A stretch of DNA of 64,000 nt from Solimonas sp. SE-A11 (lineage in GTDB: Bacteria > Pseudomonadota > Gammaproteobacteria > Nevskiales > Nevskiaceae). Positions within the stretch are counted from its first letter, which is position 1, and the number at the start of each line of letters is the position of its first letter. The position numbers and the translations under genes are program-made. Of the stretch, positions 17,117-26,029 are shown in pieces. Under the pieces are notes generated by a model that did no database searches, was not told the origin of the DNA, and saw nothing but the letters and a program-made list of their open reading frames with translations. Where the stretch lies: assembly GCF_030345715.1 (NCBI RefSeq), contig NZ_JAUASX010000011.1, positions 62,001 through 126,000 of the forward strand. Reading direction: 5' to 3'.

Positions 17117-18039
17117 GGATTGCCTGTTCGAATGAATTCTGGTTTCAGGTAGCCCTCGGCCGTCAGTTCCGCAACGACCTCGGCGTCATGCCCCGGCACT
17201 TGCCTGATGGCCGGCTCACGCTGGGCCAGCAGGTGCAGCGCCTTGAGCTGTCCGAACACGGCATGGCGGTCTTCACCGATCAGCCATTCGGTCACGAAGC
17301 GGGGGCGCTCCCGCTGCCGCTCGATGTTGCCATGCTTCCATGACACATCGCCGAGAAACAGCAGTTCGTGGCCATCGGCCAGCTTCACGTAGACCATCTG
17401 GCTGCCCGGCGTGTGCCCCGGTGCCGCCACGGCGACCACGCCGGGGGCGATGGCGGCGGCGCCTTCATAGCGCAGCGGCTGGTAGTTGGCCAAGGAGCCT
17501 TCCGGCACCACCGCCGGCTTCATGTACTGGGGATGGTCCTGCTGCACCTGGGTCAGGCGCAGGGCCGGCAGCAGCGAGGCCAGGCGCGGGTGCTGCAGCA
17601 CGCCGCCGCTGTGGTCGCTGTGCTCATGGGTGATCAGGATGAACGCTGCCTTCTCCAGCGCGGCGCTGACGCGGCCGTAGGCGGCCTCGTCGTAGTAGGG
17701 GACCATGAATTCCGGCTTGGCCAGGTCGCGGGGCATTGCGGAATCGATCATCGCCGTGCGGTCCGGGTAGACCAGTTGGTAGGCGTAGATCGGCATTTCC
17801 TGCGTCGCCCAGCCGTCGCCGGCGGCGATCATCGCCCCGGGGAAGCTGAAGGCGGTGACCTTCTCGTAGCGGATCTCGCGCGGCAGGTCGCCGGGGAGGC
17901 TGCCGGCCAGCCGGCGCAACTCCGCGATATCCAGCGGGAAATCGGCGTCCGCCGGCATGCGGCTGTCGGCCGCGTACCACCAGTACAGCGCGCCGAACAC
18001 GGCGATCAGGCCCAGGGTCCAGGCAGCAGCTTTGCGCAT
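17113..18039 (-). CDS. Metallo-beta-lactamase-fold hydrolase, membrane anchored or secreted
   Basis: 308 residues. An uncleaved-looking N-terminal hydrophobic helix (AAAWTLGLIAVFGALYWWYA) is followed by an MBL domain with HEHSDHSGG (zinc ligands), a PGHTPGSQMVYV histidine motif and LFLGDVSWK. Such proteins hydrolyse lactones, thioesters or glutathione conjugates. It is the first gene of a coupled pair with an SDR, suggesting joint processing of one substrate at the periplasmic face or membrane. Confidence 0.88.
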   Translation of the reverse strand: MRKAAAWTLGLIAVFGALYWWYAADSRMPADADFPLDIAELRRLAGSLPGDLPREIRYEKVTAFSFPGAMIAAGDGWATQEMPIYAYQLVYPDRTAMIDSAMPRDLAKPEFMVPYYDEAAYGRVSAALEKAAFILITHEHSDHSGGVLQHPRLASLLPALRLTQVQQDHPQYMKPAVVPEGSLANYQPLRYEGAAAIAPGVVAVAAPGHTPGSQMVYVKLADGHELLFLGDVSWKHGNIERQRERPRFVTEWLIGEDRHAVFGQLKALHLLAQREPAIRQVPGHDAEVVAELTAEGYLKPEFIRTGNP

Positions 18040-18267
18040 CGGTCGTTTCCGTTCAGGCGGGGATTCCGGGAGGGGTGGCGGGCCGTCCCTCGGGTCCGAG
18101 CGGCATGCATGCCCTAAATTTCATGAAAGCGCAAGATGCATTCTAAGAAGGCCCGGAAGGGTGTTTCGTAGCATCCTCAGAATCACCCCACTGTTGGCTT
18201 TTTCACAAGGCATGACAGGGAAGTCATTCAGGTGCGCCCCGGCGCGTTAGATCTGCAGGAGATAACC

Positions 18268-19311
18268 GTGAGCAAACCCATCAACCTCAAGATTCTGCTC
18301 GAATCCAAGAACCTGGAGCGCGCGCCGTTCCCGATTCCGGTCGGCTGGTTCTTCGTCGACTTTTCCGAAAACCTCAAGCCCGGCGAGCTGCGCAACGTCG
18401 AAATGCTCGGCCAGGAGTGGGTGGTGTTCCGCACCGAGAGCGGCGTGGCCGGCATGAGCGACCCCTATTGCCCGCATCTCGGCGCCCACATGGGCCACGG
18501 CGGCAAGGTCTGCGGCGAGCACCTGCGCTGCCCGTTCCATCACTGGGAGTACAACACCGAGGGCTGGTGCAAGTCCGTGCCCTACGGCAAGCGCAAGCCG
18601 CCCATCACCAACCTGCAGCCGATCCTCCGCACCCTGCCGGTAGTGGAGAAGTACGGCATGATCTGGTGCTGGCACCACCCGGCTTGCGAGGCGCCGAGCT
18701 TCGAGCTGCCGTACATCCCGGAGATGGAAGACGCCACCGGCTACGCCGGCAACCGCCGCGGCAGCTGGACCGCCAACACCTGCGTGCAGGAGATCGCCGA
18801 GAACGGCGTCGACACCGCGCATCTCAAGTTCCTGCACAACGCGCCGATCATCCCGCCCGTCGAGGCGACCTATGACGGCCCGGTTATGACGCTGAACATC
18901 GGCCAGGGCTACATCGTGGGCAAGTCCTACGGCCCGGGCCTGAACGTGCTGCGCTTCAACCAGGAAGGCATCACCGCCACGATGATGTCCTACACGGTGC
19001 CGCTGACCAAGGACAAGACGCAGATGAACATGTCCTTCCGCCACGTTGACTACGCGGAAGGCACCCGTGAGCTGCACGCCTCCCGCAAGGTCATCGACCA
19101 CATGATCGGCGCGGCCGAGGGCGAGGAGAGCGCGGGCTTCGAGAGCGTCGACTTCATCGTCTGGAACAACAAGAAGTACCGCCCGAACCCGCTGCTCTGC
19201 GACGGCGACGGCCCGGTGATCCAGTTCCGTCACTGGTTCAAGCAGTTCTACGTCGAAGCGCCGAGCTTCTCGCCCAACACGGCGAACCCGGCCCCGGCCG
19301 AAGCCGCCTGA
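18268..19311 (+). CDS. Rieske non-heme iron oxygenase, KshA-like
   Basis: 347 residues starting at GTG 18268, which has CAGGAGAT ideally placed; an upstream in-frame start lacks a site. Rieske [2Fe-2S] ligands are Cys68/His70 (CPH) and Cys88/His91 (CPFHH). The mononuclear iron motif ENGVDTAHLKFLH supplies Asp182, His185 and His190. The layout matches the 3-ketosteroid 9alpha-hydroxylase oxygenase (KshA) and cholesterol-desaturase group, in which a separate reductase supplies electrons; no reductase is adjacent. The gene stands alone with a hairpin terminator. A steroid-like substrate is likely but not proven. Confidence 0.9.
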   Translation: MSKPINLKILLESKNLERAPFPIPVGWFFVDFSENLKPGELRNVEMLGQEWVVFRTESGVAGMSDPYCPHLGAHMGHGGKVCGEHLRCPFHHWEYNTEGWCKSVPYGKRKPPITNLQPILRTLPVVEKYGMIWCWHHPACEAPSFELPYIPEMEDATGYAGNRRGSWTANTCVQEIAENGVDTAHLKFLHNAPIIPPVEATYDGPVMTLNIGQGYIVGKSYGPGLNVLRFNQEGITATMMSYTVPLTKDKTQMNMSFRHVDYAEGTRELHASRKVIDHMIGAAEGEESAGFESVDFIVWNNKKYRPNPLLCDGDGPVIQFRHWFKQFYVEAPSFSPNTANPAPAEAA

Positions 19312-19330
19312 TCGCTGCGATCCGGCGCGA

Positions 19331-19364
19331 CAAGAAGCCCGCCTTCAAGGCGGGCTTCTTGTTT
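19331..19364 (+). terminator. Terminator hairpin after the Rieske gene
   Basis: CAAGAAGCCCGCC (19331-19343) pairs with GGCGGGCTTCTTG (19349-19361) around a 5-base loop, followed by TTT. It lies 19 bases after the Rieske stop and just before the convergent lipoprotein gene, so it may serve both strands. Confidence 0.75.
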
Positions 19365-19377
19365 GTGGCGGCGGGCT

Positions 19378-20877
19378 CTATCGGGCCAGCCGCAGCAGCA
19401 GGTTGTCCGGCCCCGGCTCGGGCAGGGACGGGTCGTTGTAGCGGCGCACGATGAGGTAGACGTTGTCGCCGCTGCCGTTGTGGAACACGAAGCCGGCGAT
19501 GCCGCTCTCCGGGACCTCGAAGCTTGCTGTTGGCGCCACGGTGTCCCGGTCATAGAAGTTAAGACGGCTGCTGCACTCGGCGAAGGGTGCCCGGTAGCAG
19601 GACTCGTTGTTGGTTTCGGCGATCGCGATCTCGCCAGCCGCCACCGAATCGCTCAGTGACTGGATGCCGCCCGTGGGCCCGAACAGCGCAACGTTGCCCA
19701 TGTGCGTCAGGTCGTTCCTGCGATACTCCGAGGCACGGAAGACAGCGCTGCAGGCGGTGTAGACGCGGTTGCCGGTCGCGGACAGCCACAGGCGACCGCA
19801 GCCCGGATGCGTGCCGCCGTCGCCGGATTCGTACAGCCGGAGGGTGCCGCGCTCGTTCACCTCGAACTTGATGATGTCGCCGGTGGACGGCAGGGGCGGG
19901 ATGGCATAGATCGACTGGCCGCTGGGGTGCAGGGCACCGGTCAGCTGGAACGGCACATCGAAGCCGCTGGTCTGCACGGCCTTGGTGTCGAGGTGGATCG
20001 AGGTGATGAACCCGTAGGGCAGGGTGTCGATGGGGCCCGGAAGCAGATGAGCGATCCGGCTGCCACCCAGCAGCAGGTCGGACGCCGGCAGGAGGGTGGT
20101 GGAGGCGGCGGTCACCGCGCCCGGAGCGCCGGAGTCCGGCAGCGCCGCGTATACCAGCTTGGCTCCTGCCGCTTCGGATGCCGCCAGCAGGATGGCCACG
20201 GTCCGGCCATCGCTGCTCAGCGCCATGGCGGCGGGCGCCTGATCCAGGTCCAGTTTCGCCTCGGTATTGGTGGCTGTGTCGTAGACGTAGAGCGCGTTGG
20301 CCGGCTGTGTGGAGATCATCACGACGGCCTCCAGCGCGTCGCTGTAGGCCGCGTCGACCACGTCATGGTCGCCCATGGCCAGTGTGGTGGCGGCGAGCAG
20401 GCCTCCATCCACCGGCGCCGCCGAAACCGGCAGTGCAGGGTCCGGCTCCGGTGCCGCGCTGCCGGTGACGGTGTAGCGGGCTTCCACGATGCGCGGGCTG
20501 CCCGCCAGGTGCTCGGCGCAGGCGGTGTCGTAGCACAGCTTCAGCGTCACCTTGTCGGTGTAGGTGTCGGCGCCAAGCCGGTCCGGGTCCTTGAAGAAAA
20601 TCTGGAGGCGGCCTCCGCCGGAGGCATCGATCGTGACTTCAGTGCGGGCAATGCCGGCCGCCGTCGCTGTTGCCGTAGGGTAGACCTCGCGGCCTGCCGT
20701 CCTGCCGAAGCTGAAATAGATCGAACTGGATGGTGCAACGCCGGTGGTCTTGGCCGTGACGACGACGCTGGATGTCGAGAGACGAAGCTCCGCCGGACCT
20801 CCTCCCGCGCCGCCGCCGCCGCAGGCCGCCAGCAATGCCGCCAGCAATGCCACGGCGCTTCTGCAAGACATGTTCAT
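19378..20877 (-). CDS. Lipoprotein with beta-propeller-like repeats
   Basis: 499 residues. A lipoprotein signal peptide with lipobox LLAACGG is followed by a Gly-rich linker, an Ig-like N-terminal region (about 30-150) and a YncE/YVTN-like propeller region: ANALYVYDTATNTEAKLDLD, AMALSSDGRTVAILL and similar strands. It is probably anchored in the outer membrane. ATG 20877 follows a GGGGGGAG site. Function unknown; it is convergent with the Rieske oxygenase gene, but nothing links the two functionally. Confidence 0.8.
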   Translation of the reverse strand: MNMSCRSAVALLAALLAACGGGGAGGGPAELRLSTSSVVVTAKTTGVAPSSSIYFSFGRTAGREVYPTATATAAGIARTEVTIDASGGGRLQIFFKDPDRLGADTYTDKVTLKLCYDTACAEHLAGSPRIVEARYTVTGSAAPEPDPALPVSAAPVDGGLLAATTLAMGDHDVVDAAYSDALEAVVMISTQPANALYVYDTATNTEAKLDLDQAPAAMALSSDGRTVAILLAASEAAGAKLVYAALPDSGAPGAVTAASTTLLPASDLLLGGSRIAHLLPGPIDTLPYGFITSIHLDTKAVQTSGFDVPFQLTGALHPSGQSIYAIPPLPSTGDIIKFEVNERGTLRLYESGDGGTHPGCGRLWLSATGNRVYTACSAVFRASEYRRNDLTHMGNVALFGPTGGIQSLSDSVAAGEIAIAETNNESCYRAPFAECSSRLNFYDRDTVAPTASFEVPESGIAGFVFHNGSGDNVYLIVRRYNDPSLPEPGPDNLLLRLAR

Positions 20878-20969
20878 GAATGGTGGCTCCCCCCTGGAAT
20901 GATGATCGTGTGCCTCGATGGGCGGCAACGATATCGGGGTGCCACGGGCTTGAAAACCTGAACCTACTG

Positions 20970-21749
20970 TCAGGTTGTTTCGCCCCGCAGCCTTGCCATC
21001 TCCGCCCCGGCGATGCAGACCGCCAGCCAGGCGCTGCCTAGCATGAAGCCCGCCAGCACGTCGCTGAACCAGTGCACCTGAAGCACGATGCGGCTGTAGC
21101 CCACCAGCAGGGCGGTGGCGATGGCGGCCAGGGCCAGTGGCAGGTGCAGCACGCGCGGCGTGAAGCGCATCAGCACCCAGGCGAGCATGCCGTAGGCCAC
21201 CAGCGAGCCGGACGAATGCCCGCTGGGGAAACTCCAGCCGTTGGCGTGGGCCCAGCCGTGCTCGTGCAGCGGGCGGCTGCGCTGGAACAGCTCCTTCAGT
21301 GCCCGGTTCAGCAGGCCGTTGCCGGCCAGCGCCACCACCCAGGCGATCGCCAGCCGATGATGACCCTGCCGCAGCAGCAGCATCGCCACCACCACGCATA
21401 GCGCGGTGAGCGTCCAGAAATCACCCAGGTGGGTCAGTGCGCCGAAGATTCGCAGCGTCTGCGCCTGCAGGCGCTGCGACAGTTCCCCGGCGAGGGCCTC
21501 ATCGAAGCGGCCCAGTTCCTCGTCCACGCCGATCTCGTCGGCCAGCGCCAGGAAGGCCGACAGCGTGGCCAGCACGATGCAGAAGCCCAGGCCCAGGTGC
21601 CAGGCCAGTTCGCGGCGGTCGAAGAAGTGCAGGGCGCGCAGGCGCCGGATCAGCGCCCAGGCCAGGCCCATCAGCAGCAGCATGCCGGTGCAGAGAGTCG
21701 CGAAGACCAGCAAGGGATGATCGGCGACGAAGGCGGCGGTGTCGTTCAT
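20970..21749 (-). CDS. PAP2-family membrane phosphatase
   Basis: 259 residues with about six membrane helices. PAP2 motifs are visible: KELFQRSRP (motif 1), PSGHSSGSL (motif 2, with catalytic His) and SRIVLQVHWFSDVLAG (motif 3). It should dephosphorylate phosphatidic acid, undecaprenyl or other lipid phosphates at the periplasmic face. Its start overlaps the stop of the metallophosphoesterase gene (ATGA); a diacylglycerol-kinase-like gene is first in the operon. Confidence 0.9.
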   Translation of the reverse strand: MNDTAAFVADHPLLVFATLCTGMLLLMGLAWALIRRLRALHFFDRRELAWHLGLGFCIVLATLSAFLALADEIGVDEELGRFDEALAGELSQRLQAQTLRIFGALTHLGDFWTLTALCVVVAMLLLRQGHHRLAIAWVVALAGNGLLNRALKELFQRSRPLHEHGWAHANGWSFPSGHSSGSLVAYGMLAWVLMRFTPRVLHLPLALAAIATALLVGYSRIVLQVHWFSDVLAGFMLGSAWLAVCIAGAEMARLRGETT

Positions 21750-22555
21750 GCGGCGTCCCGCTGCAGCGGCAGCTCCTCGCTGCGGGCCAGTTCGAAGGCG
21801 TCCGCGGCATCGCGGTAGTCCCAGCGCTCCACACGGCATTGCAGGGCGGCGGCGTCGTAGTGCAGCAGGTTCACCGAGTTGCCGGCTTCGAAACGGATGC
21901 GCCAGGACACCGCGGTGCCGGCCTGCACGCCCCAGGCGCGTCGGGGCAGGCCGGGGTAGCGGTCCGCCAGCAGGCCGACCGAGGGGAAGTGGATGTGGCC
22001 CCCCAGCACCAGGTCGGCCCCGGCCTCGGTCCAGGCGCGGACGGCAGCGCCGGCGCCATGCAGCAGGTTGTGCTCGTCGCGTGGCCGCACCACGTGCACC
22101 GGCTGGTGCGTCACCACGACGCGGAGCTGCTGAGGTTTGGCATGGCGCAACCGCTGGGCCACGCGTCGCACCTGCTCCGCAGAGACCTCGCCGTCCTTGT
22201 GGCGGCGCGGGCGCGTGGTGTTGACGCCGATGGCCAGCAGCTCCGGCAGGTCGAGCACCGGTTCCAGCTCGTCGCCGAAGCGGCGCTGGTAGGCGGCATA
22301 GGGCCGCAGCCAGCGTGCCAGCGGATTCAGCAGCGGGATGTCGTGATTGCCCGGCACCGTGAGCATCGCCGGGATGCGCAGGCTGTCGACGAAGCGCCGC
22401 GCCGCGTCGAACTGCGTATCACTGCCGCGCTGGCTGATATCACCCGACAACAGCAGCACCTGGGGCCGCTGGGCTTCGGCCAGACGACGCAGGGCCTGCA
22501 CCACCTGTGGCCGCTCGGTGCCGAAATGCGGATCGGAGACCTGCAGCAGCAGCAT
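21746..22555 (-). CDS. Calcineurin-like metallophosphoesterase
   Basis: 269 residues. Metal motifs are in the usual order: DPHFG (DxH), LSGDISQRG (GDxxxxG), VPGNHDIP (GNHD), a THQP histidine and GGHIHFP (GHxH). It may cleave a phosphodiester such as a lipid headgroup or a cyclic nucleotide, but the substrate is open. ATG 22555 overlaps the stop of the kinase gene (TGATG), and its own stop overlaps the PAP2 start, giving tight coupling. Confidence 0.88.
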   Translation of the reverse strand: MLLLQVSDPHFGTERPQVVQALRRLAEAQRPQVLLLSGDISQRGSDTQFDAARRFVDSLRIPAMLTVPGNHDIPLLNPLARWLRPYAAYQRRFGDELEPVLDLPELLAIGVNTTRPRRHKDGEVSAEQVRRVAQRLRHAKPQQLRVVVTHQPVHVVRPRDEHNLLHGAGAAVRAWTEAGADLVLGGHIHFPSVGLLADRYPGLPRRAWGVQAGTAVSWRIRFEAGNSVNLLHYDAAALQCRVERWDYRDAADAFELARSEELPLQRDAA

Positions 22556-23496
22556 CAGGCCGGCTCCACGCGATCTTCCAGCCGCGGCACCATCAGCAGC
22601 AGCGGCTGCGGTGCCACGCGGAACCGCAGCGGCGTGTGCAGGTGGAAGACCTCGCCGTCGGTGGCCACCTTGAGGCGGCGCTTGCGCCGTGTGCGCACCG
22701 TCAGGTTGCGCAGGCTGAAGCTGGTCACCGTGTCGGCCTCTCCCAGGCGCCCGAGGGCGCCGCGCAGCAGCAAGCCCAGCATGCTCAGACCACGGATCGG
22801 CTTGAGCATGACGGCGACCAGCCGGCCGGCTTCCAGGGCCGGCGCCTCGGCGATGCCGATCCGCTCGAACTGCAGGCGGTTGTTGCCGACGAACAGCGTC
22901 GGCGTGCGCAGGCACAGCTCCTGGCCGTCCTGCTCGATGCACAGCTCCAGCTGGCGCCGCTCGCGCAGCAGCGTGGCCAGGCCGGCGATCAGCGCGACGA
23001 TGCGGCTGCGCCCCAGCTGCTGCTTGTAGGCTTCACGGTCTTCCAGCAGGGTGGGGTAGAGGCCCAGGCTGGCGTTCACCAGGAACAGCCGGTCGTTGAC
23101 CATCCCGGCCTGTACAGGCTGCAGCTCGGCGCGCAGCAGGGCGCGCACTGCCGCCTCGGTCTCCTGCGGGATGCCATGGGTGCGGCCGAAGTAATTGAAG
23201 GTGCCCTGTGGCAGCACCGCGAAGGGCAGGCCGGCACCGATGACCGCCTGCGCCACGGCGTTGAGGGTGCCGTCGCCGCCGGCGGCCACCACCACGCCGT
23301 GCTCGGCGCGGGCCAGAGCCACCGCCTGCCTGGCCGCGGCGACCACGCCGCCGCCGGTGGCGGGCAGGAAGCGATGGGCGCGGCCGGCCGTATCCAGCAG
23401 CGCGGCGATCCGGGCCTGGGTTTCGGTGGCTTGCTGCGCACCGGAGCCGGCGTTGATGACGATGAACAGCGGTCCGTCGCTGCGGGGCAGGGTCAT
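22555..23496 (-). CDS. Diacylglycerol/lipid kinase family protein (YegS-like)
   Basis: 313 residues with the DAGKc signature: FIVINAGSG near the start, then AAGGDGTLNAVAQAV, and LPQGTFNYFGR. The C-terminal domain (about 140-313) has the beta-sandwich pattern of YegS/DgkB. It should phosphorylate diacylglycerol or a related lipid in the cytoplasm. It is the first gene of a coupled operon with a metallophosphoesterase and a PAP2 phosphatase, which suggests a lipid phosphate cycle. Confidence 0.9.
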   Translation of the reverse strand: MTLPRSDGPLFIVINAGSGAQQATETQARIAALLDTAGRAHRFLPATGGGVVAAARQAVALARAEHGVVVAAGGDGTLNAVAQAVIGAGLPFAVLPQGTFNYFGRTHGIPQETEAAVRALLRAELQPVQAGMVNDRLFLVNASLGLYPTLLEDREAYKQQLGRSRIVALIAGLATLLRERRQLELCIEQDGQELCLRTPTLFVGNNRLQFERIGIAEAPALEAGRLVAVMLKPIRGLSMLGLLLRGALGRLGEADTVTSFSLRNLTVRTRRKRRLKVATDGEVFHLHTPLRFRVAPQPLLLMVPRLEDRVEPA

Positions 23497-23557
23497 GGCA
23501 TGTCGGTTCGGGAAATGTCCCGCTCAGACTGCCATAGCCCTGCCGGGGTTCACAGGC

Positions 23558-24427
23558 TCAGGCCCCGCGGTAGAAATCCGGCGCCCCGGGCGGCTGGCGG
23601 CGGAAGCGCTTGTAGCCCCACCAGTACTGCTCCGGGCAGTCGCGCACGCATTGCTCCAGGCCCAGGTTCATCGCCGCGGTGGCCTTCTCCACGTCGGGGT
23701 CATGGATGCCGGCGGGTGCTTCGACGTAATGCGCGATGTAGCCCCGTGCCCAGGGCAGGCGCTCGCCGAACATGAAGACCACCGGCGAGCCCGACTCCTG
23801 CACCAGGCGCGCGATCAGGGTCGGTGTATGCGCCGGCACGCCCATGAAGGGCACGAACACGCCGCGGCCCGGTGGCGGATCGTGGTCCGGCATGTAGTAG
23901 ACGCCCAAGCCCTCGGCCAGCAGGGGCAGTGCCGCCTTGCGCACGCCGGCCTCGGCCGCGACCATGCGGCCGCCGAAGCGGCAGCGGCCCTTGAGCGACA
24001 GGGCGTTGAGCGCGCCCTTCTGTGGCTTGTACAGGCCATAGAACGGGAAGTTGGCCGACATCGGGATGGCCACGGCCTCGAAGGCGCCCTGGTGCAGCGT
24101 CAACAGGATCACGCCCTTGCCCTGGGCGAAGGCACGCTCCAGCACCTCGATGCCGCGCCATTCCTTGACCGCGTTCTTCACCGAACCACCGGGGCCGAGC
24201 CAGACGCGCGCAGTCTCGATGTAGGTCTTCATCTCGTGGCCTACCGAGGCTCGCGCGATGCGCCGCTGCTCGGCCTCGGACAGCTCCGGCATGCAGCGGC
24301 TGATGTTGCGCAGCGCCACGCGCTTGCGCGAGGACGAGGTGACCCACAGCAGCCAGCCGGCGAAGGCACCCAGCCCTTGCAGCACGGCCAGGGGCAGCCA
24401 TGCCAGCACATGGAAAAGGAAGGACAT
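23558..24427 (-). CDS. LpxL/HtrB-like lipid acyltransferase
   Basis: 289 residues. A hydrophobic N-terminus (FLFHVLAWLPLAVLQGLGAF) anchors it to the inner membrane. The H-x4-E catalytic motif is in LTLHQGAFEA, and the C-terminal PEQYWWGYKRFRRQP block is diagnostic for the lipid A secondary acyltransferase family (LpxL/LpxM/HtrB). ATG 24427 is chosen; a GTG further upstream is in frame. It lies just upstream of the lipid-kinase operon on the same strand, 61 bases away, and may be part of the same transcript. Confidence 0.88.
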   Translation of the reverse strand: MSFLFHVLAWLPLAVLQGLGAFAGWLLWVTSSSRKRVALRNISRCMPELSEAEQRRIARASVGHEMKTYIETARVWLGPGGSVKNAVKEWRGIEVLERAFAQGKGVILLTLHQGAFEAVAIPMSANFPFYGLYKPQKGALNALSLKGRCRFGGRMVAAEAGVRKAALPLLAEGLGVYYMPDHDPPPGRGVFVPFMGVPAHTPTLIARLVQESGSPVVFMFGERLPWARGYIAHYVEAPAGIHDPDVEKATAAMNLGLEQCVRDCPEQYWWGYKRFRRQPPGAPDFYRGA

Positions 24428-24482
24428 CGGGAAGGACACCGCGACGAAGAAGGTCGGGCATTCTACCCGGTCCCTCGCGGTG

Positions 24483-25568
24483 CTACCCCGCCTGCCGGCC
24501 CAGCAGGGCGTCGGTGCCCTGCACCAGGGCTGCGAACAGTTCCCCGGCGTCGTGCTGGCGCAGCAGCGGCGCGGCCTGGCCGGCCCAGAGCGACATGCGG
24601 TCCGGGCGGTCCTGCTCGCCGGCGGCCTTGCGGAAGCTTCCGGTGAACCAGTTCTGGATCGGGTAGGGGAAGGGAGCGGCGCGCGAGGCGGCCATTTCCT
24701 CCAGGAAGCGATTGCGGATGCCGCGCGCCAGGCGGCCGCTGAAGACGCGAGTCAGCGCGGTGTAGCGGCTGCGCTCGTCGAACAGCATGCGCCGGTGGGG
24801 CCTGCTGGCCGAGGACTGCTGGCAAGCCAGGAAGGCGGTGCCGACCTGCACGCCTTGCGCGCCCAGCATCAGCGCCGCCGCGATACCGCGGCTGTCGGCG
24901 ATGCCGCCGGCGGCGATCACCGGCGTCTTCACGCGGTCCGCCACCGTGGGGATCAGCGCGAAAGTCCCGGTCAGCGAATCCTCCGCCGGCGCCAGGAAGG
25001 ACACGCGGTGGCCGCCGGCCTCGAAGCCGGTGGCCACGATCAGGTCCACGCCGGCCGCTTCCATCGCCACGGCTTCATCGATGGTGGTGATGGCACCGAT
25101 GGTGACGATGCCGCGGCGCCGGCATTCCTCGAGGATGCGGGCCGACGGAATGCCAAACACGAAGCTAAAGGCCGGCGGATTGGCTTCCAGCACGGCCTCC
25201 ACCTGCTCCTCGAAGCTTTGGCCGTAACGCGCCGGCATGGCGGGCGGATCCACGCCGAGCTCCTCGTAGTAGGGGCGGAAGCGCTCGATGCCCGCCGCGA
25301 ACTGCTCGGCACTTAACGACAGGCCGCCCTCGTCATGGTTGGAGACCCAGAGGTTCAGGGCGTAGGGCTTGGTCGTGCGCGAGCGGATCGTGGTGTCCAG
25401 TTCGCGTATTTGTGCCGGCGTCAGGTGATGCACGCCGAAGGAGCCCAGGCCGCCGGCGTTGGACACCGCCGCCAGCAGGTCCACGGAGGACAGGCCGCCG
25501 CCGAAGGGCCCCTGCACGATGGGGTAGCGCAACCCCAGCTTCCGGCTTACCGCGGTGTCCTGCCACAT
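24483..25568 (-). CDS. NPD/nitronate monooxygenase family FMN enzyme
   Basis: 361-residue TIM-barrel flavoprotein: RYPIVQGPFGGGLSSVDLLA at the start, AGGLGSFG, the VATGFEAGGHRVSF segment with the catalytic His region, VIAAGGIADSRGIAAAL and GVQVGTAFLAC for FMN phosphate binding. Members oxidise nitronates or act as enoyl reductases. ATG 25568 has AGGAG upstream. It is divergent from an HxlR regulator across a region with two palindromes, so it is probably regulated by that protein. Confidence 0.9.
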   Translation of the reverse strand: MWQDTAVSRKLGLRYPIVQGPFGGGLSSVDLLAAVSNAGGLGSFGVHHLTPAQIRELDTTIRSRTTKPYALNLWVSNHDEGGLSLSAEQFAAGIERFRPYYEELGVDPPAMPARYGQSFEEQVEAVLEANPPAFSFVFGIPSARILEECRRRGIVTIGAITTIDEAVAMEAAGVDLIVATGFEAGGHRVSFLAPAEDSLTGTFALIPTVADRVKTPVIAAGGIADSRGIAAALMLGAQGVQVGTAFLACQQSSASRPHRRMLFDERSRYTALTRVFSGRLARGIRNRFLEEMAASRAAPFPYPIQNWFTGSFRKAAGEQDRPDRMSLWAGQAAPLLRQHDAGELFAALVQGTDALLGRQAG

Positions 25569-25611
25569 GCGAAGGCTCCTGGTCCGAATGTGGCGGCACT
25601 ATACTGCGCTG

Positions 25612-25626
25612 GTTACCCTTGGTAAC
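25612..25626. promoter_or_regulatory. Palindromic operator 1, NPD/HxlR divergent region
   Basis: GTTACC-CTT-GGTAAC: two 6-base arms around 3 bases, between the divergent starts at 25568 and 25682. The arms match those of a second palindrome 35 bases away, as expected for sites bound by one dimeric regulator. Confidence 0.65.
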
Positions 25627-25645
25627 TGGTTCGGGAAAATATTCG

Positions 25646-25663
25646 GGTTACCTGCAGGTAACC
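25646..25663. promoter_or_regulatory. Palindromic operator 2, upstream of HxlR gene
   Basis: A perfect 18-base palindrome, GGTTACCTGCAGGTAACC, lies 18 bases before the HxlR start codon. It shares GTTACC/GGTAAC arms with operator 1, so I read it as an autoregulatory site. Confidence 0.65.
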
Positions 25664-25681
25664 GCATGCTGGAGCTGGCGC

Positions 25682-26023
25682 ATGGTGAAGGTCCGAAGGA
25701 ACAAGGTCGAGCAGCCGCCGGAGGTCTGCCCCCTGGGCGAATGCATGAGCCTGATCAGCGGCGCCTGGTCGCCGCACGTGATCTGGTACCTGCGTGATGG
25801 CCCGCGGCGCTTCAGCGAGCTGCGCGGCGACATCAAGGGCGTGTCGGCCAAGGTGCTCACCGCGCGCCTGCGGCAACTGGAGCGCGATGGCGTATTGATC
25901 CGCCGTGAGGTGGACAGCTCGCCGCCAACGGTGGAGTACTCGCTGAGCGAACTGGGTGCGGAACTGCGGCCGGCGATCGCGGCGATCGTCGACGTCGGCC
26001 ATCGGCTCAAGCAGCGGCGCTGA
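25682..26023 (+). CDS. HxlR-family transcriptional regulator
   Basis: 113 residues. The HxlR/DUF24 winged helix is clear: CPLGECMSLISGAWSPHVIW with the conserved Cys, then FSELRGDIKGVSAKVLTARL (recognition helix) and the wing VEYSLSELGAEL. ATG 25682 follows GGAG by seven bases; the frame extends further left but over the promoter. It is divergent from the flavin monooxygenase gene and should control both genes, possibly sensing electrophiles through Cys. Confidence 0.9.
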   Translation: MVKVRRNKVEQPPEVCPLGECMSLISGAWSPHVIWYLRDGPRRFSELRGDIKGVSAKVLTARLRQLERDGVLIRREVDSSPPTVEYSLSELGAELRPAIAAIVDVGHRLKQRR

Positions 26024-26029
26024 GTTGGC

